Source: Arthrobacter sp. efr-133-R2A-120 (GTDB taxonomy: Bacteria; Actinomycetota; Actinomycetes; Actinomycetales; Micrococcaceae). From it: DNA of 64,000 bases. The DNA is taken from the NCBI RefSeq assembly GCF_030209835.1, contig NZ_JARVRF010000006.1, forward strand, positions 1-64,000, read 5' to 3'. Positions 48,694 through 56,956 of this stretch are shown in pieces. The position numbers and the translations under genes were made by a program. The notes beneath the pieces were generated by a model. It saw nothing but the letters and a program-made list of their open reading frames with translations, was not told the DNA's origin and did no database searches. How positions within the stretch are numbered: position 1 is the first letter of the stretch; each line of letters starts with the position of its first letter.

Positions 48694-49948
48694 TGAACTT
48701 CTCCAGTTTCACGTGCAGGTGTTCCGGGCCCGAGTTCGTGAGGTTGTTTCCGCGAACGTACTCAATCGGCTTGTCCTGATCGAGGATCAGGGCACCCAGT
48801 TTCTGCGCCAGGATTTCGATCGTCACTAGGGTTTCCAGCCGGGCCAAGGGGGCTCCGAGGCAGCTGTGCACGCCGTGGCCGAAGCCCAAGTGGCCGTCGT
48901 TGTTACGGTCGATGTCGAACGTCTCGCCGTCGGGATACTTGGCGCTGTCCCGGTTGGCCGCGGCCGGCAGGAGTCGGACGATGGCTCCGGCAGGCAGGGT
49001 TATCCCGGCGACTTCGACTTCCTCAGTGGTGATGCGGCTGACGCGCTGCACTGTCCCCCGGTAGCGGGCCAACTCCTCGAGGAAGAGGTTTGCGTCCTCG
49101 GGACGCTCGCGGATCCGGTCCAGCAATTCAGGATGTTCGCTGAAGAGCCTGAAGGCGTTCGCGAGCAGGATCGTCGTCGTGTCGTGTCCAGCAACGAAGA
49201 CGAACGCGCACAATTCCTTGGCCTCCTTCTCGCTGAGTAGTCCTTCCTTCCATATCCTCGCGATGTGGCCGCCCACGGACTCGCTCTCCTCGCGGTAGAG
49301 GCGTTCCATGGTGTCCTTCAGGTAGGCGAAGAACTCGAAGGTGCTTTGTTCATCCGTGCCGGTCCCCTCCGCATTGCGGGCGAGCCTGCCGAAGTAGCTG
49401 AACGTCTCGTCGGACCAGAACTTCATCTTCTCGAAGTCCGCGGCGGGCACATCAAGGAGGGCACTGATGGTGGACATGCTCAGTGGAATGGCGTAGTCGT
49501 CCACGGCGTCCCCGCCTCCGGCAGCGATCATGGGATCGAGGTATTTTTGCGCATTTTCCCGGACCCGCTCCTCGAAGCGGGCAATGGCTTTCGGAGTGAA
49601 GGCCTGCGCCACTACTTGGCGTAGGCGGGTGTGGTTCGGAGCATCGAACAGGGTCAAGAAGGTCAACGGAACCGGGTCCACCACTTGGGAGGAGAAGACC
49701 TTGGGTGCCCGCATCGCTTTGCGGACGTCGTCGTACCGGGAGATGAACCAGACGTCGGAGACCGGCGAGTAAGCCCGAAGGACGGGAGCGTTCTCCCGCA
49801 TCCATTCATAGTGCGCGTAGGGATCTCCTTGCGATCCATCGTCGACCACTTTGAACGGGGCCATTCCTTCCGGCCAGTCCAATTCATGGGAATACGGAGG
49901 CAGCACAGTTGGTCCGCTGGTTTTTTCTGTGATGGGAGCAGACATCAT
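48686..49948 (-). CDS. Cytochrome P450
   Basis: 420-aa soluble bacterial P450. I-helix AFVFVAGHDTTT, K-helix ELARYR (ExxR), and heme-binding FGHGVHSCLG with the thiolate Cys. AGAAGGACC places the ATG at 49948, preferred to the 28-residue N-terminal extension. With the following reductase and ferredoxin it forms a self-sufficient operon. In context the likely reaction is 4-hydroxylation of an alicyclic acid such as cyclohexanecarboxylate; O-demethylation of 4-methoxybenzoate to 4-hydroxybenzoate is the main alternative. Confidence 0.93.
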   Translation of the reverse strand: MMSAPITEKTSGPTVLPPYSHELDWPEGMAPFKVVDDGSQGDPYAHYEWMRENAPVLRAYSPVSDVWFISRYDDVRKAMRAPKVFSSQVVDPVPLTFLTLFDAPNHTRLRQVVAQAFTPKAIARFEERVRENAQKYLDPMIAAGGGDAVDDYAIPLSMSTISALLDVPAADFEKMKFWSDETFSYFGRLARNAEGTGTDEQSTFEFFAYLKDTMERLYREESESVGGHIARIWKEGLLSEKEAKELCAFVFVAGHDTTTILLANAFRLFSEHPELLDRIRERPEDANLFLEELARYRGTVQRVSRITTEEVEVAGITLPAGAIVRLLPAAANRDSAKYPDGETFDIDRNNDGHLGFGHGVHSCLGAPLARLETLVTIEILAQKLGALILDQDKPIEYVRGNNLTNSGPEHLHVKLEKFNA

Positions 49949-50022
49949 GGTCCTTCTTTCCGGGGATAGTGATCCGTGTCTCGTACACAATGACGACGGC
50001 GGCCCGCCCCCGCCCACAGGAC

Positions 50023-50035
50023 TTCCGTTCATCGG
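50023..50035. promoter_or_regulatory. Candidate IclR operator before P450 operon
   Basis: TTCCGTTCATCGG, 75 bp upstream of the P450 start. The same 13 bases occur at 53550-53562 before the SDR operon, and a perfectly palindromic version precedes pobA (58238-58252). Confidence 0.6.
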
Positions 50036-50054
50036 CCCAAGTTGCCGAAAACCG

Positions 50055-50825
50055 TCAGCGGCGCGGCGAAGACGTGACGGATTTCAGGGCGCGGGAAATG
50101 CCATGCGCAGCCGTCAGCAGCGCAGGAACCGTGTATGGAATGTCCGCTTCGTCCCGCGGAACAATCGCGTTCAATGCCGCGGCAATTTCGTTGTTGGCCC
50201 CGAAGACCGGCACGGCGATGCCTGTCCATTCGGTGACGCCGATTCCGGGGAGGGCAACGTAGCCGCGCTGCCGGATCTCCGCCAGGTGCTTCCGGATCAG
50301 CAAGGGATCCGTGATCGTCTCAGGAGTCACCTTCGCCAGTGGGGCAGAGAGTACCTCGTCCTGGAAGGCTGGCGGAGAATACGCGAGCAAAACCAGGCCG
50401 GAGGATGCCGCGTGAATGGGCATTCTTTGGGCGATGTGCGCCGCGTTGAGCTTGGAATCCGGCGATGACAGACGCTCAACGTACAGCACGGCGCCTTGGT
50501 TCAACACCGCCAGGGTGGTGTGCTGGTGGACCGTCGCCTGGACATCCTCCATGAACGGAAGTGCCAACTCCTGGAGGTTCAGGGCCCGTGAAGCGCGCGC
50601 AGCGAGCTCCCACATCCGCAGCCCCGGCCGCAAATCGCCGTCGGGAAGCCTTTCAATGAGGCCGTGCAGGACCAAGTCTTCAAGCAGCCGGCGGGTGGTG
50701 GTCAGCGGCAGGTCCGCCCGGCGCGCAAGGCCGGACAGCGTCATGCTCGGCAAATCCCGGTCAAACGCACTCAAAAGACGCACCACCCGGCTGATCACGG
50801 ATTCACCTGTTGGGGAATTCGCCAT
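50055..50825 (-). CDS. IclR family transcriptional regulator
   Basis: 256-aa regulator: winged helix TLSGLARRADLPLTTTRRLLEDLV, then an effector-binding domain. The N-terminus MANSPTGESVISRVV is nearly shared with two other IclR genes nearby (52755, 59010). AGGAG nine bases before ATG. Lies between the FAD dehydrogenase and P450 genes, same strand, and probably regulates the cluster. Confidence 0.92.
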   Translation of the reverse strand: MANSPTGESVISRVVRLLSAFDRDLPSMTLSGLARRADLPLTTTRRLLEDLVLHGLIERLPDGDLRPGLRMWELAARASRALNLQELALPFMEDVQATVHQHTTLAVLNQGAVLYVERLSSPDSKLNAAHIAQRMPIHAASSGLVLLAYSPPAFQDEVLSAPLAKVTPETITDPLLIRKHLAEIRQRGYVALPGIGVTEWTGIAVPVFGANNEIAAALNAIVPRDEADIPYTVPALLTAAHGISRALKSVTSSPRR

Positions 50826-50896
50826 AGTGAAATTCTCCTACGTGACGCCCGCGGGCGGCAGCGCCAGGACCGCAGCGCCCGCGGGCGGCCGTGTCC

Positions 50897-52615
50897 TCAG
50901 CTCGCAGCGATCCGGGATATCCCACGCTCCGCAGCGAGCTTGGCAATGTCGCGGCCAGCCCTGTATCCGAACACCAGGGCCGGGCCGATGTGCGAGCCGT
51001 AGCCCGGGTAACCGCCGCCGAAAACGCTGACCGCCGCCGCTCCGACGGCGATCAGGCCGGGAACAGGGGCGCCTTCGGCCGTCACCACCTCGGAGCGTTC
51101 ATTGACACCGATTCCGGCAAAAGTACCCAGGTCACCCATCTGGATCTTCGCGGCGTAGTACGGCCCCTGGCCGACCGGAGCGAGGTTCGGGTTCGGTAGG
51201 TGTTCCATGTCGCCCCGGAAATGGTTGTACAGGGTGGAGCCGCGGCCAAAGGCCGGATCCTCGCCACGCTCTGCCGCGGGGTTGAATTCGGCTACGGTCG
51301 CCTTTAGGCCCTCGGCGTCGATGCCGAGCTTGCCCGCGAGCTCCTCAAGGGTGTTCCCCTTGACCAAATATCCGGTCCGGTAGAAATAGCCGCGCGGCAT
51401 GGGCCAGGGCTTGGCGTACCCGATGCCGTACTTGTGCACGGTCTTGGCATCGCCGATCACGTAGCCGAACGTCTTGTCCTCGCCCTTGTTATGCGCGATC
51501 ATCGCCCCGCCGAAGTCGTGATAGCTCAGCGCCTCGTTTCCGAAGCGCTTGCCATGGCGGTCGACGGCGATCAGGCCCGGGAGCCCGATGGCGCGCAGGT
51601 GCGGGAAAAGTCGCTGGGCGCCATTGAGGTACTTGAAAACCGTCACCGGCGCCCAGGATCCCACGCTGAACACGGAGTCGTCGATGCGGCCGCCGGCGCT
51701 GATCGCCAGGTTTGCAGCATCTCCGCCGTGGCCGAGGGTCGGCGTGAAGTGGTCGTCGCCGTCGACGTCGTGAGGGAAGTACTCTTGCCGCAACTTCTTA
51801 TTGCCCGAGAATCCGCCCGCAGCCAGGACGACCCCCATCCGGGCTGTCACGGTAGCGGCATGTTCACCGCCGATGACCACCCCGGTGATGGCGCCGTCGT
51901 CGCCACGGGTGAGTGAAAGCGCGGGCGAGGCATTCCACAAACGCACTCCCAAATCATCGGCGCTCTTGACCATCCGCGTCATCAGGGCGTTCCCGTTGGA
52001 CCGCAGGATGGGACGCTTGTAGCGGGCCGCGTCGAACCACGTGCGCAACAGCTTCTTCGCGACATAGACGAAGGACTTGATCGATTGGTTGACGTGGAAG
52101 AACTCGTTGATGTCCGGCCCAACCTGCGGCATGTAGCCGAACACGGTGTAGGAACTCATGTACGGCTGCATCAGGAGCCGCTTGTCCCCCAGAACCCTCG
52201 CGTCAACGTCCCGCGGAAGGATCGCACGGCCCGAAAGCTTCGCTCCGGGCAGGTCCATCTGGTAGTCCGGGGCCTTCTCCGGATACGTGAATTTCACCTC
52301 GGTCTCATTCTCGAAGAAGGAGATCGCTTCGGGAACGGTATCCAGGAAGTCGCGGACCCCTGCTTCGTTGAAAGTCTCCGGGGCGAGGTTCCTCAAGTAG
52401 GTTTCCGCATCCTCGCGGGTATCTCCTTGCTCCAGGCCCTGCTTGTTCCCAGGGACCCAGGCCCAACCGGCGGAAATAGCAGTGGTACCGCCGAAGTACC
52501 GGTCCTTCTCGGCAACAATCACGTTCAGCCCCTGGGCAGCGGCCTTCAGCGCCGCGGCCATTCCGGCGACGCCCGAGCCAATAACCAGGACATCACATAC
52601 AACGGTCTTACTCAC
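50897..52615 (-). CDS. FAD-dependent dehydrogenase, 3-ketosteroid delta1-dehydrogenase-like
   Basis: 572-aa flavoprotein of the fumarate reductase / KstD group. FAD motif DVLVIGSGVAGMAAALKAAA, then GGTTAISAGWAWVPGN, and the C-terminal GGGYPGYGSHIGPALVFGY that binds FAD and places the substrate. GTG start. Enzymes of this type introduce a double bond next to a ring ketone, matching a desaturation of 4-oxocyclohexanecarboxylate or the following enone. Divergent from an IclR gene. A ketosteroid substrate is less likely because no steroid genes are present. Confidence 0.85.
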   Translation of the reverse strand: MSKTVVCDVLVIGSGVAGMAAALKAAAQGLNVIVAEKDRYFGGTTAISAGWAWVPGNKQGLEQGDTREDAETYLRNLAPETFNEAGVRDFLDTVPEAISFFENETEVKFTYPEKAPDYQMDLPGAKLSGRAILPRDVDARVLGDKRLLMQPYMSSYTVFGYMPQVGPDINEFFHVNQSIKSFVYVAKKLLRTWFDAARYKRPILRSNGNALMTRMVKSADDLGVRLWNASPALSLTRGDDGAITGVVIGGEHAATVTARMGVVLAAGGFSGNKKLRQEYFPHDVDGDDHFTPTLGHGGDAANLAISAGGRIDDSVFSVGSWAPVTVFKYLNGAQRLFPHLRAIGLPGLIAVDRHGKRFGNEALSYHDFGGAMIAHNKGEDKTFGYVIGDAKTVHKYGIGYAKPWPMPRGYFYRTGYLVKGNTLEELAGKLGIDAEGLKATVAEFNPAAERGEDPAFGRGSTLYNHFRGDMEHLPNPNLAPVGQGPYYAAKIQMGDLGTFAGIGVNERSEVVTAEGAPVPGLIAVGAAAVSVFGGGYPGYGSHIGPALVFGYRAGRDIAKLAAERGISRIAAS

Positions 52616-52754
52616 GGTTCTTGCTCCATTCCATCGGCTGCCCGCTGCCCGCTTCGGTGCGGCCAGCCGGCAGATTGCCAGGCTTCAGGACATACCTTGG
52701 ACGGGTGGACGGGGAGCATGATTACCATTGAGTGGGAATCCTTCAGGAGGAACT

Positions 52755-53540
52755 GTGGCCAACTCGGCATCGGGCGAATCGATCATCAGGCGGTTCATCA
52801 CGATCATCAGCGCCTTCGACGACAAACACACATCCATGAGCGTGGCCGAACTTGGCCGCCGTACCGGGCTTCCCGTCACCACAACGTACCGGCTGGTCGA
52901 CGAACTTCTGCTCGAGCGGCTCCTTGAGCGCGACCCGAAGGGGAACATCCAGCTCGGAACCCGGATGTGGGAGCTCGCGTCCCGAGGATCCAAGACGCTC
53001 GGCCTGCGGGAAGCGGCACTGCCATTCATGGAGGATGTGCAATCGGTGGTCCAGCACAGCACCACCCTCGGCGTGTTGGATTCGGACGAGGTCCTGTATA
53101 TCGAACGGCTCGGCAGCACCTCCACCATCGTGGACATCACCAAGATCGCGGGCCGCCTTCCCGTGCATGCGACGTCGTCCGGAATGGTGCTCCTAGCTCA
53201 TTCTCCCTCCGCCTACCAGGACATGATCCTGTCCCGCCCCCTCACCAAGTACACCGAAACAACCCTCACCGACCCCGCTGCCCTGCGCCGCCACTTGGCC
53301 GAGATCAGGCAACGCGGTTTCGCAGCCATGCCCGGGGTGATCGTGCCCGAATCCAGCGGCATAGCCGTCCCCGTCTATGGCTCGGACAGTACGGTGGTGG
53401 CCGCCCTCAGCGTGGTGGTGCCGCGGGACGAGGAAAACACCGCCGCCCGCGTGCCCGTCCTCATGACCGCCGCCCGCGGTATCTCCCGGGCCTTGGGCTG
53501 GCGCGGCAAACTCAAGGGCACCCTCCGGCAAAGCCACTAA
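52755..53540 (+). CDS. IclR family transcriptional regulator
   Basis: 261-aa regulator beginning VANSASGESIIRR; helix-turn-helix SVAELGRRTGLPVTTTYRLVDELL. GGAGG four bases before the GTG at 52755 is a better start than the in-frame TTG at 52728. Divergent from the FAD dehydrogenase and upstream of the SDR operon. Near-identical leader and first codons to the IclR gene at 59010 indicate a recent paralogue. Confidence 0.92.
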   Translation: MANSASGESIIRRFITIISAFDDKHTSMSVAELGRRTGLPVTTTYRLVDELLLERLLERDPKGNIQLGTRMWELASRGSKTLGLREAALPFMEDVQSVVQHSTTLGVLDSDEVLYIERLGSTSTIVDITKIAGRLPVHATSSGMVLLAHSPSAYQDMILSRPLTKYTETTLTDPAALRRHLAEIRQRGFAAMPGVIVPESSGIAVPVYGSDSTVVAALSVVVPRDEENTAARVPVLMTAARGISRALGWRGKLKGTLRQSH

Positions 53541-53549
53541 GGATAGATT

Positions 53550-53565
53550 TTCCGTTCATCGGCAA
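53550..53565. promoter_or_regulatory. Candidate IclR operator before SDR operon
   Basis: TTCCGTTCATCGGCAA, preceded by GATT, 88 bp before the SDR start. Shares TTCCGTTCATCGG with the P450 site and GATTTTCCGTT with the reverse strand of the pobA site. Confidence 0.6.
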
Positions 53566-53649
53566 TCCCGTGGTTCCCGTCACAGCTCCCCTGCGACTCT
53601 GCTAAGACGCAGCAAGAGGCCGCACTGTCGCGGCAGGAGGAGCACCACA

Positions 53650-54411
53650 ATGAACCACACACCACACCGCGTGGGCGGGAAGACCGCCGTCGTAACCGGC
53701 GGACGCGGGGACCTCGGAAGCGCCACCGCGGCGCTCCTCGCCCAGCACGGGGCAAAGGTCGCGAGCCTTGACGTGGCGGGAATTCCTGCCGCGGTCAGTC
53801 ATCAAAGCATCAAAGAGTACGACGTCGATGTCACTAGCGAGGACAGCGTTGCCGAAGCGATCCGGCGGGTAAGCGACGACCTCGGCGCTCCCGACATCCT
53901 GGTCAATGCCGCCGGAATCATCGGCCCGGCCGGGGCATCCCACACTGCCTCGGTGCCGGATTTCGACCTCATTTTCAACGTCAACGTCAAGGGCGTCTGG
54001 CTCATGACCAAGCACGTGGTCCCGGGAATGATCGGCAAGGGGGCCGGCAGCATCATCAACTTCTCGTCCATCCACGGCATCACCGGCGGCAGGAACGTGC
54101 CGCTCTACCACGCAACCAAGGGCGCGGTCCGGCTCCTCAGCAAATCCGACGCAGCGGCCTACGGCGCGTACGGAATCCGGGTGAACTCCATCCATCCGGG
54201 CTCGATGAACACCCGCATGAGCCGCCGCTCCGCCGAGCAATCCGACATAGGGCCCGAGGCCTACTACAAGCAGTTGGTGGGCTCCAATCCCCTGCCCCGG
54301 CAAGGCGAGCCCAATGAGATCGCCTACGGCGTGCTGTACCTGGCCTCGGACGAATCCCGATTCACCACGGGTTCGGAACTCGTGATCGACGGCGGCTACA
54401 CCGCCGTCTGA
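53650..54411 (+). CDS. SDR family oxidoreductase
   Basis: 253-aa classical short-chain dehydrogenase. Cofactor motif TGGRGDLGSA, NAAGIIG, catalytic Ser in NFSSIHG and YHATKGA (YxxxK), and the C-terminal ITTGSELVIDGGYTAV-type ending. AGGAGGAG before the ATG. In the cluster it would oxidise a ring alcohol, e.g. trans-4-hydroxycyclohexanecarboxylate to the 4-oxo acid. First gene of a plus-strand operon with the FAD dehydrogenase and Dabb genes. Confidence 0.92.
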   Translation: MNHTPHRVGGKTAVVTGGRGDLGSATAALLAQHGAKVASLDVAGIPAAVSHQSIKEYDVDVTSEDSVAEAIRRVSDDLGAPDILVNAAGIIGPAGASHTASVPDFDLIFNVNVKGVWLMTKHVVPGMIGKGAGSIINFSSIHGITGGRNVPLYHATKGAVRLLSKSDAAAYGAYGIRVNSIHPGSMNTRMSRRSAEQSDIGPEAYYKQLVGSNPLPRQGEPNEIAYGVLYLASDESRFTTGSELVIDGGYTAV

Positions 54412-54457
54412 TCGTCGCGGCGACACCTCGAACAGAACCTCTTCGAAAGGCAACAAA

Positions 54458-56131
54458 ATGAAATTCGTCCATGGGACCGAGTCGGACAACTACGACGTCG
54501 TCGTTGTCGGCTCCGGCGCCGGGGCCCTTACCGCGGCGGCCACGGCCGCGCGCGCTGGGAAGTCCGTCGTCGTCCTCGAAAAAAGCGGCCTGCTGGGCGG
54601 TACCTCCGCGGTGTCCGGCGGAATGCTGTGGGTAGCAGACAACCATCACGCCCGCGACGCCGGAATCACCGATTCGAAAGAGGCCGCGGCCGAGTATGTG
54701 CGAGCCGTAGCACGCGGCCGCGGCAGCGCCGAACTCCTCGATGCCGCCCTGAACTATGGTGACCAGATGCTCCGCTTTGTCGAGGAGCAGTGCGGACTTC
54801 GCTTCATCTTCCTCGACAACTTCCCGGACTACCGCCAGGACCTGCCCGGCGCCGTGGAAGGCGGCCGCACCGTGGAGCCGCAGTTGTTCAACAAGCGCGA
54901 CGCGCTCGGCACTTTGAGCGACCACGTCCGCACCGATGGGCGCGCGCCCTTCACGATGCAGGAATATGAAACCTGGGGCGCCTTCACCAAGTTTCCTTGG
55001 GAGGAGCTGAACCGCCGCCAAGGTGACGGACTGGTCGCCAAGGGTCAGGCTCTCGTGTCGATGCTGCTCGCCAGCCTAGTGCGCGACGGCGCCGCTCTCG
55101 CCACCGGCGCGCGAGGGCACCGGCTCCTTACGGACGAAAGCCGGGTGACCGGCGTCGAGCTCGAATCCGGAGAGCAGATCCACGCGAACGACGCCGTGGT
55201 CCTCGCCACGGGCGGTTTCGAATGGGACAAGGCGCTGGCGGACTCGATGCTCGCATCGCGGCTGTACACGATGTGCTCGCCCCCTTCGAACACGGGCGAT
55301 GGCCTGCGAATGGCCCAGCGCATCGGCAGCCAGACCCGAGGCACCCGCGAAGCATGGTGGGCGCCGATGTCGATCACCGGCGACACCCGCGACGGACAGA
55401 CCATCGGGACCCTTCTTCGCTTCGAGCGGCAAGGCCCGGGATCCATCATGGTGAACCGCCACGGCCGACGCTTCGCCAACGAATCACAGAACTACAACGA
55501 CCTTGCCCGCTGCCTCCAGTCGTGGGACTCCCCCAGGAACCAGACCCTGAACACTCCCGCGCACGTGATGGTCGACCACACCTACATGGAGTCCTACGGC
55601 ATCCTGTCCCACCGCGTCGGCCAGCCTACGCCCAGCTACCTCATCGAGGCACCGACCCTGGAGGAGCTCGCTGCGAAGATCAACGTTCCCGCCGAGAACC
55701 TGACGGCAACGGTGGCCCGTTTCAACGAGTTCGCCGTCAAAGGCGAGGATCCGGACTTCGGCCGGGGCGAAAGCGCCTACGACAAGTACTGGGGCGACGA
55801 CGACAGTCCGTGGCCCAACCCATCGTTGGGACCGCTGCAGACCGGGCCGTTCTACGCGATGGAAGTGGTCAACGGAGCCTTCGGAACCAACGGAGGCGTC
55901 GCCACGGACGGGCTCGCCAGGGTCCTCGACGTCGACAACCAGCCCATTCCCGGTTTGTTCGCAGCGGGCAACACCACCGAGAACGCCTACGCCGCCGGGT
56001 ACCCGGGCGCCGGTGCTACCCTCGGACCGATCATGACCATGGGCTACATTGCGGGGCGGACGATTGCAGGCGAGGACCTGGAATATGCGCCCGTCGTGTC
56101 AGAGGCCGTCCCGGAAACGGTGGGAGCCTGA
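54458..56131 (+). CDS. FAD-dependent dehydrogenase, 3-ketosteroid dehydrogenase-like
   Basis: 557-aa flavoprotein homologous in layout to the one at 50897. FAD motif DVVVVGSGAGALTAAATAARAG, GGTSAVSGGMLWVADNHH, and the C-terminal GNTTENAYAAGYPGAGATLG. Having two distinct dehydrogenases of this type fits two successive desaturations that turn a 4-oxocyclohexane ring into a phenol. Which enzyme does which step is not readable. Follows the SDR gene by 46 bases; GAAAGG before the ATG. Confidence 0.86.
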   Translation: MKFVHGTESDNYDVVVVGSGAGALTAAATAARAGKSVVVLEKSGLLGGTSAVSGGMLWVADNHHARDAGITDSKEAAAEYVRAVARGRGSAELLDAALNYGDQMLRFVEEQCGLRFIFLDNFPDYRQDLPGAVEGGRTVEPQLFNKRDALGTLSDHVRTDGRAPFTMQEYETWGAFTKFPWEELNRRQGDGLVAKGQALVSMLLASLVRDGAALATGARGHRLLTDESRVTGVELESGEQIHANDAVVLATGGFEWDKALADSMLASRLYTMCSPPSNTGDGLRMAQRIGSQTRGTREAWWAPMSITGDTRDGQTIGTLLRFERQGPGSIMVNRHGRRFANESQNYNDLARCLQSWDSPRNQTLNTPAHVMVDHTYMESYGILSHRVGQPTPSYLIEAPTLEELAAKINVPAENLTATVARFNEFAVKGEDPDFGRGESAYDKYWGDDDSPWPNPSLGPLQTGPFYAMEVVNGAFGTNGGVATDGLARVLDVDNQPIPGLFAAGNTTENAYAAGYPGAGATLGPIMTMGYIAGRTIAGEDLEYAPVVSEAVPETVGA

Positions 56132-56132
56132 C

Positions 56133-56438
56133 ATGATCCGACATACCGTACTCTTCAAATTCAAGCCCGGCTTCCCGCCTGAGGACAAGCAGAGCTGGAT
56201 TGATGGCCTCAACGCCATGAGGGGCAACATCCCCGGCATGGTGAGCCTGACCCATGGCCCGGACGTCCTCAAGCAAGAGCGCTCGTTCGATTACGCCATT
56301 GTGGCTGATTTCGAAAAGGTCGAGGACATCGCGGTCTACAACACGCACCCGCTCCACGAACCGCTCAAGTCGTATTCGTTCCCCAACAGCGAGCAGATAC
56401 TGTCAGTGGATTTCGCGCTGGCGGATTTCGCGTCTTAG
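56133..56438 (+). CDS. Dabb (stress-responsive A/B barrel) domain protein
   Basis: 101-aa ferredoxin-like dimeric barrel protein starting MIRHTVLFKFKPGFP, with the family's HP motif in VYNTHPLHEP. Starts one base after the FAD dehydrogenase stop, so co-translated. Dabb proteins include small cyclases and isomerases; here it may assist ring isomerisation or handle a reactive dienone, which is inference only. Confidence 0.85.
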   Translation: MIRHTVLFKFKPGFPPEDKQSWIDGLNAMRGNIPGMVSLTHGPDVLKQERSFDYAIVADFEKVEDIAVYNTHPLHEPLKSYSFPNSEQILSVDFALADFAS

Positions 56439-56471
56439 GGATTTTCCATGGACCACCAGGAAGGAGCCGAC

Positions 56472-56618
56472 GTGTCCGCAGAAATGGACCACCCAACGTT
56501 GAATTGGCAAGGAAACCCTGAGCAGGACGCCGGCAGCGAGGAACTCATGTCCGCACCCTGGCTGGGCCTCCACTATCGGATCGAACCTGTATGGACGGCA
56601 AGGCCCGCCCAGCTTTAG
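56472..56618 (+). CDS. Small ORF after Dabb gene
   Basis: 48-aa ORF starting at a GTG with AGGAAGGAG five bases upstream (VSAEMDHPTLNWQG) and ending VWTARPAQL; it contains APWLGLHYRIEP. The strong ribosome site and 33-base distance from the Dabb gene suggest it is translated as the last gene of the SDR operon. No signal or membrane segment. Function unknown. Confidence 0.45.
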   Translation: MSAEMDHPTLNWQGNPEQDAGSEELMSAPWLGLHYRIEPVWTARPAQL

Positions 56619-56726
56619 TGAGTGAGCGTCCGCAAGAACACGCACAAACCTGAGCGAGCGTCCGGTCTGCGTGTCAGGCCGGACGCTCGCTCAGGTATAT
56701 GGCCGCAAACCCCGACCCTCGCTCAC
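56619..56726. repeat. TGAGCGAGCGTC repeat cluster with 15-bp inverted repeat
   Basis: Four copies: TGAGTGAGCGTCCG (56619-56632), TGAGCGAGCGTCCGG (56651-56665), its exact reverse complement CCGGACGCTCGCTCA (56679-56693), and GACCCTCGCTCAC (56714-56726, reverse). The middle two form a perfect 15-bp stem with a 13-base loop. Same family as 22469-22514. Confidence 0.85.
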
Positions 56727-56766
56727 CTATAACGCCAAAATTTGAAACCCTCGTGCAGAAGACCAA

Positions 56767-56795
56767 GGGGCCACCCGGATAAACCGGGCGGCCCC
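56767..56795. terminator. Hairpin, probable bidirectional terminator
   Basis: GGGGCCACCCGG, loop ATAAA, CCGGGCGGCCCC: a 12-bp stem with one mismatch, flanked by TT on both strands. Sits between the convergent SDR and pobA operons. Confidence 0.6.
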
Positions 56796-56918
56796 TTCGC
56801 GACGCGCAAACGGCTGGCTGACACGGAGAAGGCCTGACGACTCGCGGATATGGGCCGCGCCAGAGAATTTCTGCGTCATCAGGCCTTCGGCGCGTCGCCA
56901 GTCATGAATGAAGAAGCA

Positions 56919-56951
56919 CGACGGCGGCACCCACGCCGGGTGCCGCCGTCG
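56919..56951 (-). terminator. pobA terminator hairpin
   Basis: CGACGGCGGCACCC and its exact complement GGGTGCCGCCGTCG, 5-base loop, six bases after the pobA stop; on the minus strand followed by TGCTTCTTC. Strong rho-independent-like hairpin. Confidence 0.75.
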
Positions 56952-56956
56952 AACTG

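Noticed and set aside
50897..56131. Steroid catabolic cluster based on two KstD-like enzymes
   Set aside because: No other steroid genes (kshA/B, hsaA-D, mce4) and direct neighbours point to 4-hydroxybenzoate as the product.
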